In this document: one piece after another, positions 1 through 12,428 of the stretch | Layout of the letters: each line of letters begins with the position of its first letter | Position numbering within the stretch: position 1 is the stretch's first letter | Source of the DNA: Bimuria novae-zelandiae CBS 107.79 | Taxonomy: Eukaryota > Ascomycota > Dothideomycetes > Pleosporales > Didymosphaeriaceae | DNA length: 64,000 nucleotides | Assembly (NCBI GenBank): GCA_010015655.1 | Contig: ML976657.1 | Coordinates: forward strand, 1,756,910-1,820,909 | Reading direction: 5' to 3' | Made by a program: the position numbers and the translations under genes | The notes under the pieces: generated by a model | Seen by the model: only the letters and a program-made list of their open reading frames with translations | Databases searched by the model: none | Told to the model about the DNA's origin: nothing

Positions 1-320
1 GCCGTTTAGATCGCCGGTTCTGTGTGTGTCGTCTACGTGACAAGGAGCTGCAAACTCGATGCAGGAAAAGTATACGTCGGCTTGTTCAAGGGTTTAGAGG
101 AGGCTCCGCTGACGTACATGAGGGATTGAAGCCCCTGAACTGCAAGGTGCCCCGGTCCCTACCCCTTACCAAGACTACAAGGCGTAACGTGTAGCCTAGC
201 AGGCTGGCAGGCAATCAATCGACAAGCTATATTGCTATCTGCAGAAATGAGTGAGGAGTCTATCGAGAAAGAAAGTAGTAGTCGAGAGCTTTATCTTGAA
301 GTCAGTGGTCCGTGCTCCTA
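1..320. other. Flank left of pogo element, no gene seen
   Basis: Mixed-composition sequence, not strongly AT-rich. I see no open frame or RNA gene. It ends at the TA dinucleotide used as target site by the pogo element that follows. Confidence 0.5.
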
Positions 321-849
321 CCGTAGCTTGGCAGTTGGCGCGCCGCGTCACCGAACGCGCCACCCCAACATGATCGCTCAGCCAGCAACATGAGGCTACT
401 AAGCTACCCACAATTAATATTATTACGAGATTTTCTAGAGTTAAGGTCTCTAAGGCCTATAGATAATTATTAGCTACTTAGATTATTAATATCTTCTTAG
501 TATTTTAATTATTTAGCTACTACGCGACTTTAAGGTAGATATAATAAATAAGACCTTATTAATATCTATAGCCTTACGCTAAGGCTGTTTTTTCTTAATA
601 GTTTTATTAAGAAACTATAAGATATTCTTACTACCTAATTTAGATATTTTAATATATTTTTAAAATTAACTTTATATCTTGCAGGCCTATTACTTAAAGT
701 ATTACTTAGTAGCTTTATTAGCTTTCTGCTTTACGCGTGTATCTTTAGTAGCTACTTAAGTAATACGCCTTTCCTAAAGTAGCCTTATTTTAAGCTACTA
801 GCTAGCCTAACGGGCTTTTACTTACTTACTTTTTTAAAGCTATAGTTAC

Positions 850-2700
850 TACACTTTAGTATCTTTTTCGTGTTAATAATTACGTGCCCGCTATACGCTG
901 TAGAGTAACTAAAAAATAGTCCTACTATAATACTTATTTAGCTAATTAAGAGGTAGAGGCTTGTCTTACTTTAAGAGTTTTTTTTAATATTACTAAAGCC
1001 TTTTATAGACCTTTATTTTTATGCTCTAAGAGTTACTTTTATATAAAAATTAAGTATATAGTTTAACTTAGCTTCTTAGCCTTATTACTACTCCTTATAT
1101 TAATAATAGCTATTAGTAGCTAGTTAATCTTTCTCTAATCTAAAGCACTAAGTATTAAGGTTAAGCTTTTTTATAATTATTAATTAAAAGGTATAGTCTA
1201 ATTAAATTACTTAAGAATAGTTATTAGATCTAGCGAGGAGATACCTATAGCTTTAAAGACTTAAAGAATTAATAGCTACCTTATAGTACTAACCTAGGCC
1301 TTCTAAAATAGGCTAAAGAAGTCTCTTATAGCAATAAAGGCTAGCCCCTAGCTATTTTATAGGAAGTGTATCGGCGCAGGTCACTCAAAGGATCGATGTT
1401 GGCGTATCTCCTAGCAGAGGCATGTGGGAGTGCGTGTATAAGAATGTAGCCTCGAATGAATTAAGTGCCTATAGGCCTGGTACGAAAGGATACGGAAAAG
1501 GTACTAAACTATAAAGGCCCCAAGCTCCTCTAAATACACCTCTTCCCAGATGGCTAGCTAGCACATATCTGCCATAGGTTGACCGTCGGTCTGATGGATC
1601 CGAAATAGGTCCGAATCGGATCCGTAGTTCCCCATCGGTCTGATAGATCCGAAATTGGTCCGATACGGATGAGTGTCGGTTTTCGGATGATCTCGAATCC
1701 TGTCTTGACTGGCCAAGGGTTCTCGTGTCGACGAGCGATTGTTCCTGTTACAGGAAGGCTAATAGCTTATTTAAATACGCTATTAATAGAGGCTTAAACA
1801 CGTAGATATTAAGAGGCTATAACGTATAGGTTAAATAAGGTAAATAGATAGCTAATAGGATCCTATTATAATCGCAATAGTTAATAAAATCTATAATAAT
1901 ATAAAATTTATAGCTATTAAGAATTAATAGTTAATATAATTATTTAGCTTTTAATTTTATAAGGCGATTAAACACCTATTAAAGCTATATAAGGCCTATC
2001 TAATTACTTAACTAGTTAGATTTAGATACGGTAATAAAGGCCTAATAGTGTTAAGGGTTAAGATCCTCGACCTAGCTTAATTATATGTTTATAGAGGTGG
2101 CCTAATAGATTAGAGCTAAATCTAGGGCAGATCTGTCGGCGCATATACAGGCTATAAGCAATATCCACTTGCGGCTACCATCCTGGATAGCTTGCCTTAC
2201 AGCCTTGCTCTCGTACAGAGGCCTATCAAAGATCCTCTTTAAGCGGGAGGTAATGCCAAGTAGAATGCCTTTCTCGTCTATATTATAGATATCTTAAGCC
2301 TTAATCTAATACTGCTCTATCTTCTGCTGTAGGAGGTTAAAGTAGAGCTTATATTTAGCTAGGGAATTAGCTTTATAATAATTACTATTAATACTAGTTA
2401 TTTATTATAGCATTAAGGATTTAGCGTAACGCTAAATAAAATAATTAATTTATAATAAGCTAATATTCTTTTTAGCTACTATAAAGATAAAACTCTGCAT
2501 TATTTACTGTATAAAAGAAAGGCTACGTTTAGTAAGGTGCTTAATACATTATAGAAGCTCCTATTTTTGCTATTAGGTAATATTTTAACTATATTGTACA
2601 GGAACCTACTACTAGCTAATAAAGTACTTATACTAGCGTATTAGTATAAATTATATAATACTAAATTCTTTTATAATTTTTTAATATAAGAAAGATTCTC
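850..2700 (-). pseudogene. pogo-type DDE transposase remnant
   Basis: The minus strand from about 2290 to 2120 reads as an open stretch with the pogo catalytic motif DEKG, followed by RLKRIFDRPLYES, QDGSRKW and CICADRSALDL. This matches the region around the first catalytic aspartate of Fot1/pogo transposases and parallels the reading at 56300 in the second Fot1 element here. The stretch is less mutated than the rest. Elsewhere the frame has many TAA/TAG codons, so the gene is dead. The solo LTR at 1367-1752 also interrupts it. Ends are approximate because the N- and C-terminal parts are too mutated to place. Confidence 0.75.
1367..1752. repeat. Solo LTR (386 bp) inserted in pogo element
   Basis: Starts TGTATCGGCG and ends CCTGTTACA, so it has TG...CA ends. 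It is flanked by a perfect 5-bp duplication GGAAG (1362-1366 and 1753-1757). Base composition is normal, with plenty of CpA, in sharp contrast to the RIP-degraded host element. Internally it carries two diverged copies of a GGTCTGAT(G/A)GATCCGAAAT-type motif. No internal retrotransposon sequence is present, so it is a solo LTR left by LTR-LTR recombination. Confidence 0.85.
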
Positions 2701-2840
2701 TTAGTCTTTATAATTTAATTACTTCTATCGCGGCCGTAATTGGGTCTATATTAGTGGAGATGTAGCGTATTGAAGTTGGGGTATTGCATGGTGGGGTGGC
2801 GCGTTCGGTGACGCGGCGCGCCAGCTGCCAAGCTACGGTA

Positions 2841-4822
2841 TATGGAACCTTCTACAACCTCTGACGTAGTCACGTGGCTTCATAACGTACCGCGGTAGTT
2901 GGTCATGCTTCAGGGTCTCCAGCACTGTCAGTACCCCTGAAAAGGCCTCGGTACGAGAAATACACGCACAGAAGGTTTGCAAATACTTGCTGTTTGAGTA
3001 AGTGCGTCGCATAGGTTCCTCCATAAGGCTCGCATTCCACATGTGCACACGGGCCAATCGTGGGACCAAAGACAACTGAGTTGCCGTATCTGGGTTCCGT
3101 CCAACTGACCGTTTAGGAGCATATCTGGAATGTTATTCCCGGCTCTGTGAAAATCACTGAGTCCCCTTACAATGGACCTAGTAGTTTGCATCCGGACTGG
3201 TGGTACCATGCAGCTAAAAGGATACCGTCTGTGCTCTTGAGATGCTCGCCACGAGAGCCTGGCGAATATGTCACCAGAACCGGTCATTGTTTCATCCTTC
3301 CGAGCTGTGTACACTGTCATCACGTCGCCCATAAGGTCACCTCGTTATCTCCAGCGTCATTGGTAGAGACCTGCTTAAGCGCCCTGATATCCGGCGTGTG
3401 CTACACGTGGTGGCTAATTCCCCGCCCGCCACTGCGGCCTCCACTCCGTATATTACTCAGCGTGAGCTTCGCTCCGCTTGCATGCTTTTCGACCCGTCCA
3501 ATGTATTTCTCGGGCCCATCCCCCAGAGGTTCGGGCCATATTCTGACGGCACCTCCGGAATCTATGGTACGGTCTCCGCAGTCTGCCTGACGTGGGGTCG
3601 AGGCCGTGCAGTGCACATTTCGCCCGCACCCACTCTCAGTATGGCTTGGGACACTAAAGATTTTAAATCGCTCCAAGCACAGTACCTTTCAAGTCGGACC
3701 AAGAAGTGACCCCGCAGGCAACTGGCTCCGTTGGGCCGTGCGTAAACTGCAAATTTAACTGACTACCTTGAACAGTCAGGATACCAGAACAGTAGTATGT
3801 TTCCGTCTCACCTTCGTCCGACTCATGTCTAGATACACTATCACCAGAAACTGATTACTGATATTAGTAGTTTCCTATTTACAATCAGTGTAGCCTGAGC
3901 CACGATGTTGTTAACTTATCTGCTACATGTCCCCGTAGTGCTGTATGCTCCTTACAAACCCCCAACAACTGTTCACAAAGACCGAACACTGCTCTTCCCG
4001 CCCCACACGGCATCACCGACCCTCTTTTAATTGCGACCAATGCCATGAGTATTCCTTTTCTAGGCCGCGGCAATTATCAGCTCGCTGCATATATGTTCGT
4101 CACAAATATACAACGCTGCACGTCCAGCCCCATTCATCACTACGACCCTGCTCTTCGCATCCGATACTACGAGAGTTGATTCCTAATTTTGTACCAAGCC
4201 TCGCCCCATCTACACACTTGGCCGCCCCTAATCACTTCTTACTCCCCACCGTCGCAGTGGATCAAAGATGGATACCTTACCGATCTAGAATAGCCGGTGA
4301 CCGAAGCTGCACCGTAGGAGTCAGCTCGAGATGGGAAACTGTTGGCTGTACAGTACGCTGCTGGGTTATATCGTGACGGTGGTGCATACCTATGGTAATT
4401 CTTCATGCGGAATAAGAGTTACACCAGCCAGATCGCCGTCCACCCGCACATGTTCCTCAATGATCAACATCCGAACCATATGACCTGTGTCATGTATGAC
4501 CCGCGAAAGCCAGTATGCAAGCGATCCCCATATGATGTGAAGTATCGACCGCAGCGGTCCGACCCAGCGCAAATTTTTTCATCATTCAGAACATCGCAGC
4601 TTGAGCTTGTCCTAACAAGATGCTGTCTAAGTGATGCATTGGGCTTCGAAAGTGTCAGAGGATGTGGTTAAACCGACGCGTGCGACATCTACGTTTCGTG
4701 AGGTGATGCAGGCCGCCAGGTGTCATCGTCGTTTACAGGATGTTTAAAGCGAGGAGTAGACCCAGGGTAATGTATTAGAATTCATACATGAGGAATGCTT
4801 TGGTGGGATGTGTCCTCCCATG
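2841..4822. other. Gene-like composition, no gene supported
   Basis: About 2 kb of balanced base composition. Open frames of 60-150 codons occur on both strands and overlap each other. None shows a recognisable domain, a convincing start context or an intron pattern. It may be degraded or non-coding intergenic DNA. Confidence 0.5.
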
Positions 4823-5806
4823 CTACATGATCATCACCCGCACACACACCTTCTTCTTCACCTCTCTCTCGTCCTCTGCACCACCGGAAATACCCTCCTC
4901 CCTCCAACTGCTCATCACTTCTGCCCATAGTCGAATTCTCGCTGGTTTCGGGCAGGCCCGCGGGTCATTGGTGTGAACGGGCAAACTGAAGTATTCCGTC
5001 GCCGTCTTGACATATGCATCGCGGTCGAAAGAAGCATGCAGCGCGCGGAGTATAAAATTCGGGGCCCGAGAAACAGCCTGGTGGAACTTGACGATGTTCC
5101 GTACCCCTACCGTGCGTCGGTATTCAGCCTTGTAGTGGGTTACGCGCTCGTCTAGGGTTTCGTTCGGACGCACGAGCGCCGTCTCGTCGATGCCTGCGAA
5201 CACGAAGAGGAGAAAAATTCCGTCGTAGACGAAAGAGAGAAAGTCTCGGGTCGCCGGCATGTATCGCCAATGTGGTAAGTAGAAAGTGACTTGGGCTTTC
5301 TCGTGGGCCGCGCAGAAAGTCAATATCGTGAAGAGCTTGCTGATCCGCTCTTGGATCTATCCTTTTAAACAGTGACGCATTGGGCTTCCTCCCACTAGAT
5401 CTCGTTCCGTGATGACGACGCGTCGCAGGCGCTGTGCGCAGCTCTCATTTTCGATGTAGCGTGCAAAACCGGCGCACCCAGCGCTGAGCCCATCCAGGAA
5501 TCTGACCTCGTTATGCTCCTCGACCAGACCCAGCACTTCCTTCCTCATCTGCCGGGAAACTTTTGCGATGTGATTCACATTCGTGAGTGCCGTGATGGTC
5601 TTGGTCCCCTCCTTGCGCGGTGTGAGAATGTTGAGACTGCATTTCTTTGCGTCCGGGGCGCCAATGCAGAGGACGACTCTTCGTCCGCTATCGTTGATGA
5701 TTGCGAAAAGGTAGATGCGGTTTCGAAGCTCCGGAGGCAAGTCGAAGAGGCGGAATGGTGCCTTCTCGGCGGGCGCGACGTACGCTATCTCTGTCCTGTC
5801 CGTCAT
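4823..5806 (-). pseudogene. LPPELR (2EXR-like) domain gene, one internal TAG
   Basis: A single minus-strand frame of 328 codons runs from ATG at 5806 to TAG at 4823, broken only by one TAG at 5357-5359. Residues about 21-33 read LFDLPPELRNRIY, the hallmark of the F-box/2EXR-like family widespread in ascomycetes, whose function is mostly unknown. The N-terminal half ends in SPMRHCLKG. The same frame then continues through QERISKLF into a C-terminal half with hydrophobic segments (FLSFVYDGIFLLFVF) and a VTHYKAEYRRTVG stretch. The TAG can arise from CAG or TGG by one RIP-type transition. It could instead be a short functional 149-residue protein, but the unbroken downstream frame favours a recent nonsense mutation. 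Confidence 0.7.
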
Positions 5807-6092
5807 AGCTGTGGCGGGCTGTGAGCTAGAGGACGACGAAGAAAGAGGGAAAAGTGAAAGTCGACGTAATATTACCAGGCAAGCGCTATGACCCTTCGCT
5901 TAATCGTCTCGCACCTGAGATAGAGGTTGAAGTGAAGGCAGACGTCACTGTCGTGACTTCGGTGCAAACGCAGCCTCACCACCTTCGGTGCAAACGGAGT
6001 CCCGTCAGCGTACTGCTTAGCGACATGCCATATAAGAGGCATAATATGGATACTATGGTAGAGTGCACGAAAACTCACCTTCATCTAGAGCT

Positions 6093-7106
6093 ATGGTGGA
6101 GCCAACGGCATTGGCCCTCGTACACATCGCAGCCTACTTAGATCTGCCACATTGGGTCAGACACCTTGCAAAAGAGGACATGATACACCAAGAGAATATT
6201 ATTGGGAACACACCAGTCTGGTTGGCTCTTAGTCGAGGCAACAACGAATCATGGCAAGCATTACTGGAACACGGTGTGGCTCCGACATATAAAGACTTTG
6301 GAGCAGCCTCTATGCACGCATCGCTACCAATCTAGAAAGCGCTAGTAAGTAGGGCAGATATCACCGATCCCGAGTTTGAGTTTGGAGTTCACGCACTGTT
6401 GAATCCAATTGCTTCCTATAAGGCTTAGGCCGTTCGAATTCTGCTTGAAGCTGGCGTTGATTTCAATGAGGCATGCGATTTTCTACGAGCAAAATGTAAA
6501 GGCCTCAAAAGTCTGCCGCTGGCATTCGCGCTCATAATGGGGCACGAAGATACCAGTATCATGGAAATAATTCTAGCAGCACCGCGAATCACGCTTACAA
6601 CATGGAGGAATGATTTCTTGAATATTCATGAGTATCTAATCATAGATCCCATAATGCTGTCTGAATGTTGCTTCTATGCCGTCTGTAAAGAGGGTCTCCT
6701 CAAAAGTGCAAAGATTCTGTACCAACAGAATGTAAGCAATACTTTTGCTCAAGACGGCAGAAGAACGCTCCACGTAGCTACAGCAAAAGACTATCACGCC
6801 CTCGCCAGCTGCTTGCATGGTTCGGAAATGGCTTTTAATGAACTTAAATCTCTAAGTCCTGGGACATTGTTTTGTGCTATCAGATACAGCAATTTGGAAG
6901 GCATCAAACAACTCATTCAATTAGGCGTAGACGTTGGTTGTCGGGACCAGCACGAAAAACACCTCCTCATGAACGCCGCACAGAAAGGACATTTATCTAT
7001 CATTCAATTTCTACTGCAAAAAAACTCCGACTGTAACCACGGTTGCTCTCAAGGGCGCATACCTACCATGTACGCGGCACGGCAAGCGTTGTGTATAGCG
7101 ACGTGA
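6093..7106 (+). pseudogene. Ankyrin-repeat gene fragment with two TAG stops
   Basis: One continuous plus-strand frame of about 338 codons contains ankyrin-like units: GNTPVWLALSRGNNESWQALLEHG, AVRILLEAGVDFNEA, GTLFCAIRYSNLEGIKQLIQLGVDV and KHLLMNAAQKGHLSIIQFLLQKN, each with the usual spacing of helix pairs and a terminal G-(V/A)-D turn. The frame is interrupted by TAG at 6333-6335 and 6426-6428, and ends in TGA at 7104-7106. Both TAGs could come from CAG or TGG by one transition. I see no N-terminal NACHT or other partner domain upstream, so this is probably the C-terminal part of a longer protein. The first in-frame ATG is at 6093, but homology may extend upstream. Confidence 0.75.
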
Positions 7107-7241
7107 TGTGGGATAAGTTCGAGCTCTCCTATGCTAACCCACTTCGAGTACAAATTCTAGCAAAGCTAGGGCTATAACCGACACTTTTTGTTAAAGTTGA
7201 GTGTAAGTGTTATCAATTCTGTAGGCGAAGATGTCGACTAT
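7107..7241. other. Spacer before retrotransposon nest
   Basis: A 135-bp spacer of balanced composition between the ankyrin pseudogene and the outermost Copia LTR. No feature seen. Confidence 0.4.
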
Positions 7242-7359
7242 TGTCAGATTTGATGGTGTTCTGTCACTTTGAGATGGTGTGATCTTGATAGTTGATGAAG
7301 TTGATTGATTGAGTGATAGAGATTGGCCGTAGGCGAGGTTTCTAGTACGTGCCGACCTA

Positions 7360-7582
7360 TGTCCGATTATATAGCCTCTATCTGTTGTGGATATAAGGCT
7401 GGAGCACTCTCTCTTTTGTACTATTCTAAATAGGGCTAGCGCTGCAGCGGCACTTATTTGGAGCCTCGCACACATTTGCATTCCAGGAACACAGAACACG
7501 AACATTATTAATTAATTATTATATCTATTAAATTCTCATTATTGCATTATCTTAAAGTAATAGAACACTATTAAATCTAATA
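7360..7582 (+). repeat. Copia-1 5' LTR
   Basis: A 223-bp direct repeat identical to 12429-12651 except for a few C/T transitions. The 3' end is mutated from CA to TA. The target duplication ACCTA precedes it. Confidence 0.92.
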
Positions 7583-7600
7583 ATTAAGAGTCTTATTGCC
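7583..7600 (+). other. Copia-1 primer-binding site (half-tRNA type)
   Basis: Immediately after the 5' LTR the sequence is ATTAAGAGTCTTATTGCC. Allowing for RIP it equals ATTAAGAGTCTCACTGCC, found at the same place in Copia-3. Its complement (TGAGACTCTTAAT) matches the anticodon stem-loop of eukaryotic tRNA-Lys with anticodon CUU. The usual TGG complement of a tRNA 3' end is absent. Confidence 0.6.
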
Positions 7601-7618
7601 TCCGCTAAGCTAATTACA

Positions 7619-10600
7619 ATGGCCCTATTAACTTTTAGAGATCCTACAGTGATCCTGACTAACTACACGAACTACACACCGTGGCTAAACTAGCTAAAAA
7701 TAAAATCCTAATTCCTAAAGGTCTAGAACATTATCAACCCAGCGCTGATAGATAAACCAAGACAGAAACCCGCAATGCCGATACCTCCCGCGATAGGCAA
7801 CTACCAGCTAAGCACGGCGTATACGACTGCGAATCCGAACAATATGCCAACAATGCCCTCACATCTATCGACGGCAGGCGCGAAAGCATACAAAGATAAT
7901 AGCGATTATTACAAAGGACAGCTAGAAATATACAAGATTATAGATCGCGAATACTAAGAGGAACAGGTTAGCCTAAACTAAGTAGTTACTATTATCTAAT
8001 TAACAGTTTCTGCGCATCTCTAGAATAACTACTACCTCTTAGATTAATTAATTAGGTAATAGATTAATAACCTTACGATTATAGTTAGGGTAGACCTGCA
8101 AGACGAATATAGATAATTAAGGGCAAGATACTAAGAAGCCCTTAAGCTAATAAGAATAGCTAGATTATAGGCTACATGGCTATCTGAGTACGATTATGCA
8201 GCCATAGAAGCAGAGACTAATTAGGTCTTAGAGCTTTAAAGGCTAGACTTAGTTAAAGAAGACTTTATAAAGGCAGTTGTCTATGTCGCACCTATATAGG
8301 TAACGACCTTCTAGTAATATAGAAGCAAGGATGCAGCTGTCTTACGGAAGCACATAATAAAACTCTTCTAAGACTACATAATCCTGTAGTACCTAATTAA
8401 GGGTAAATAAAAGGGCGCTTTTGCTACTGCAGGTTTATCTCTTGCTAACGATAGTGAATCTACCTAGGCTACAGACAGGGACGCCTCTCTTATAGATAAA
8501 GCAGCAATATTAAAACATTAGGGTAGACCTTATAAACAACGAAATAATAGTCAACGTACTAGAGCCAAGCAGTCCGCGATTATAAACGATAAGCTAGTGG
8601 TAGCTAGTGGCCTTAAGTGCCCTACTTATAAACAACGCTATAGTCTATAAGACTGCTTCTACGCTTTCCTAGATAAACAACTAGAATAGTTTAGGCTAAA
8701 GCCGAGCATGGTTGCCCTAATTAAGTTTAGGCTAAAGAATGACCCTGCGCTTTAAGAAAGTCTAAGGATAATAAAGAGGGCTAGATTATAGGCACCTATA
8801 ATTAAATTATCGCATATTCCTACTCTAACTCGAATTACTAAGGCTAATAATGAGTGACTAGATAGACGTAAGATTACTAAAATCCTAGTAAGCTTTAACG
8901 CCGTATCTTTTTACACCAAATTAAACATATACCTATTACGATGCTTAGCTATACTTAATTTAGGCACAACCTGCCATGTCTTTAACAACATCGATCGCTT
9001 TGTCTTATACTGGCCACCAGCGCCAGGAGACTTTATATAGGCAGGGAATACACAAATATGGATTAAAGGATACGAGAGCGTCTATCTTAACATATAAAGT
9101 GTAAGCAGTAATTGAATAATATAGCTAGATAATATAGCCTATTGCCCTAATTTGCTCTGCAACCTTATATCGTTCCAATTACTCTAGAGGCAAGGCCTTT
9201 AGTAGGACATAAAGGCAGACCTAACAACTCTAAAGAGAAGAGATAATACTATACTAGTAGAACTCTAAGAATTACATAGACAATAAGTGTTAGAATATAG
9301 AATAAGGCTAGTAGGTAGTATTCCTACTGATGCTGCGCACGCCACTCACAAGACTAACACACGCACTAAACAAAGACCATAGAAGGCAAACGTATAGACC
9401 TGGCACTAGTAATTAGGCTATCTAGGCCCTTAGGCCCTCAAACACCTCGTGCAGCAATCTAAGGGGGTAAGGATTAAAGGTCTCCCTATGGTAAAATGTA
9501 ACGCCTGCGGTAAAGCAAAACTAAAATGGCAAATACGCCGGCAAGCCAGGGAGCGAACTAAAGGCCTGGCGAGCGAGTCGCAATAGACTTTCACGACTAT
9601 AAAGCAGACAGCTCAACAAGAAAGAAGAGCTAAATACTAATTACTAATTAATTCTCTAGCTTCGCATAGGACTTCTACTTTAAGGATAACTACCTAGCAC
9701 GGCTAATTATTAAATTACTTAGCACTTTTGTATGGTTCATAGAAGTATAATATAACGTTATAGTAAAAGTAATTAAATCTAATAACAAGATCTTCTTTAT
9801 TAAAGCTAATATTAAGAAGTGGTACGCGGCGCAAAATATTAAGATTAAGCTTTTAGCACTAAATACTTAAGTATAAAATAGAAGAGTAGAACGCTTAAGG
9901 GGTGTAATTAAGAAGAAAGCGCGCGTAATGCGACTTAACTCTAATCTACTATAGTAAATATAGCCTAAGATTACGCGAGCCGCAGTCTACCTGTATAATT
10001 AAACGCTAAACTACACTAACTAATAGCGATCTCTATATAAAGTGTTCTTTATAATAGTAGCCTTTCAGAACGGCATTGTTACTAACCAAAGAAGCCTAAT
10101 TAAGCTCACCTAAAAGTATATAGCTGTAAAGCGTTTACGATAACTAACGACATAAAACGCGGTAAAAGTAGGCTTTAGAGGCTTAACCCTAAATCATGGA
10201 TTAGCTACCTTATTAGCTATAGATTAACTAACATCTAGAGAATATAGATTCCCTCTCTAGCAAAGACAATTAGTACTCGCGATATAATATTCGATAAGGA
10301 TACTATATTCTTAGGCAAAACTAAAGACCTAATAGACAACCTTATATATAGCACATTAGAAGAAATAGCAGCCTAGGTGCAATTAGTAGAGTTACCTCCC
10401 TTACCTTAACAAGAGCATGCCACTGAGTCCTTCTTTAAGGATGAGACAATTAGTAAAGCGCTAGAGGAAGAGGCTCCTAAGTGCAGGCAAGACAGGAGAG
10501 CTAGGTACGAATATCTAACGCCTCTATTAACGCCGCCACTAGTGACACTCCTTGCACAACTAATAGCAAGAGATAATTAAGCTATACTACTATAAATAGT

Positions 10601-12390
10601 GTAAACAGGACAGTTGCAAACAAGCCTATAGGCCACAGCCTTTATAGCAGGCACCGAAGCCGGTAGTAGCGGCAAATACGAAGGCAAGACTCTCAATAAG
10701 GCGTAGCTTTAATAAATAATTATATTAAGCAAGAAGCTATATTAAAGTGTGCTTTTAGAGCCACCTACATGCTAAAGCAAGCTCGAAGATCACCCTCTTT
10801 ATAATATGTAGAAGGAAGTAGAACGATCCCATCTATAAAGCCACAAGGAAATGAAGTCTTAGAGCGAGGTCGTAGCAGCTCTAGTAAAGGTAGCAGGCCA
10901 TCAAATCCTCGACTGCATGTGGGTATATACCTATAAATTCGACAAACACTATTAATTACAGAAATGTAAAGTAAGGCTGGTAGTGCGAGGCGATTAATAG
11001 CGGCACCTTACCTCGTAAGAAACCTACGCCGCAACACTTGCAGGATAATTATTCTGCATGCTTATGGCGATTGCAGCTTGTATCGACTTAGAGTTTATCT
11101 AACACAACGTTACCAACGCGTTTGTCTATGCAAAGCTGGACAAAGAAATCTATATAAGAATGCCTCGCGGCTACTCGCGAGCAGGCACAGTCCTTAAACT
11201 ACACAAAGCACTATATGGACTGCGCATATCTCTACTGCTCTGGCAAAGAGAGTTTATATTAACGCTCCGTGATATTGGCTTTAAAACAGTGCCCCACGAG
11301 CCATGCTGCCTTATTAAGGACGGCATTATCATATTCTTTTATATAGATGATCTTATCATCGCCTATTAGAAGAATCACGAGCCTGCAGCAAAAGCAGCTA
11401 TTAAAGAGATAAGAACTAAATTTACCCTTACTAGCGGGAAAGACCTGCAATAGTTTTTAGAAATTAAAATTATTAGGGACTGCTTAAATAAAAAGATCTG
11501 GCTTTTATAAGCATTATACGTCGACAAAATATTGCGCCTTATCGATTACTATGAGATTCGCTATAATACCCCGATAGGTTTAATCGAATTACTCCCAAGA
11601 ACAGGACTAGCTAATAAGGGTAAGATTAATCGATACTAGCGCAAAGTCGGATTAATTCTCTATGCTATAGTTATAACTTAACTAGATATCGCCTTTGTAA
11701 GCTCTAGATTATCACGATTCTTATCTAACCTAAGTAAAGAGCACTAAGTAGCTACTAACCAAGTTCTCCTCTATCTTGCTAATACTAAATCACTAGGTCT
11801 TTAGCTTGGGGGTGCAGATACTCTAGAAGTAGTAAGCAACGCATTCTTTACTAATAATACACTTAATTATAAGAGTTTACAAGGATACGTTATTAAATTA
11901 TTTAGTGGCCTAATTGCCTGGAAAGCAAGCAAGCAAGATATAGTTACTATATTAATAATAGAGGCCGAACTTCTAGCGCTTTTACAAGTAGTTAAGGAGG
12001 CTATCTTTACTTCACGATTACTCCAGGAGCTCTAGATCACTGTAAGTAATTGCCTAATTATAATTAACTGCGACAATTAACAGACTATTCGCCTTATTAC
12101 TAAAGAAATCGCAAAGCTATAGACTAAGCTCCGCTATGTAGATATCTATAATTATTAGCTAAGACAAGAAGTCACACTTAGGATAATTAAAGTGGACTAT
12201 TAACGCTTAGAGGACATGGTTGTAGATAGACTTACAAAGGCCCTGCTAGTAAACAAATAGAGCAAGTTTCTGAATAGGCTGGGACTTAAAGATATATTAG
12301 ACAAGATTACTAATCAAGAGGTTACCCTGCAGGATCTATAGTAGAGGATAGAGGTCTTTAAGTTGGAATAATAGACAGATGAATAATGCG
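7619..12390 (+). pseudogene. Copia-1 gag-pol polyprotein, RIP-inactivated
   Basis: The ATG at 7619, shortly after the primer-binding site, opens a gag-like reading (MALLTFRDP; then AYTTANPNN and KAYKDNSDYYKGQLEIYK near 7800-7950). A short integrase stretch (KKKARVMRLNSNL, then RAAVYLYN) lies at about 9900-10000. The reverse transcriptase core is best preserved at 11160-11369: MPRGYSRAGTVLKLHKALYGLR and the catalytic FFYIDDLIIAY. RNase H-like sequence lies at about 11850-12290 in the usual copia order gag-integrase-RT-RNase H. Many TAG/TAA codons interrupt every domain, nearly all explainable as CAG, CAA or TGG converted by RIP. The element cannot encode a working polyprotein. Confidence 0.85.
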
Positions 12391-12428
12391 AAGGTCCAGC
12401 TTGAGGATAAGCCTAAGCTAAGGGGGTG

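Larger units (their letters stand above)
321..2838 (-). mobile_element. pogo/Fot1-type DNA transposon, RIP-degraded
   Basis: The element is bounded by a TA duplication (319-320 and 2839-2840). Its terminal inverted repeats of about 50 bp begin CCGTAGCTTGGCAG and share a GC-rich core (GGCGCGCCGCGTCACC). TA target sites with long inverted repeats are typical of the pogo/Fot1 branch of Tc1-mariner. Net of the inserted solo LTR it is about 2.1 kb, the usual Fot1 size. The interior is strongly AT-rich with almost no CpA, as expected after RIP. A second, truncated copy of the same family lies at 63137-63668, so the family is repeated in this genome. Confidence 0.88.

Noticed and set aside
2833..4671. 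Several overlapping open frames of 60-150 codons on both strands
   Set aside because: They overlap each other, lack domains and start context, and fit random frames in GC-balanced DNA.
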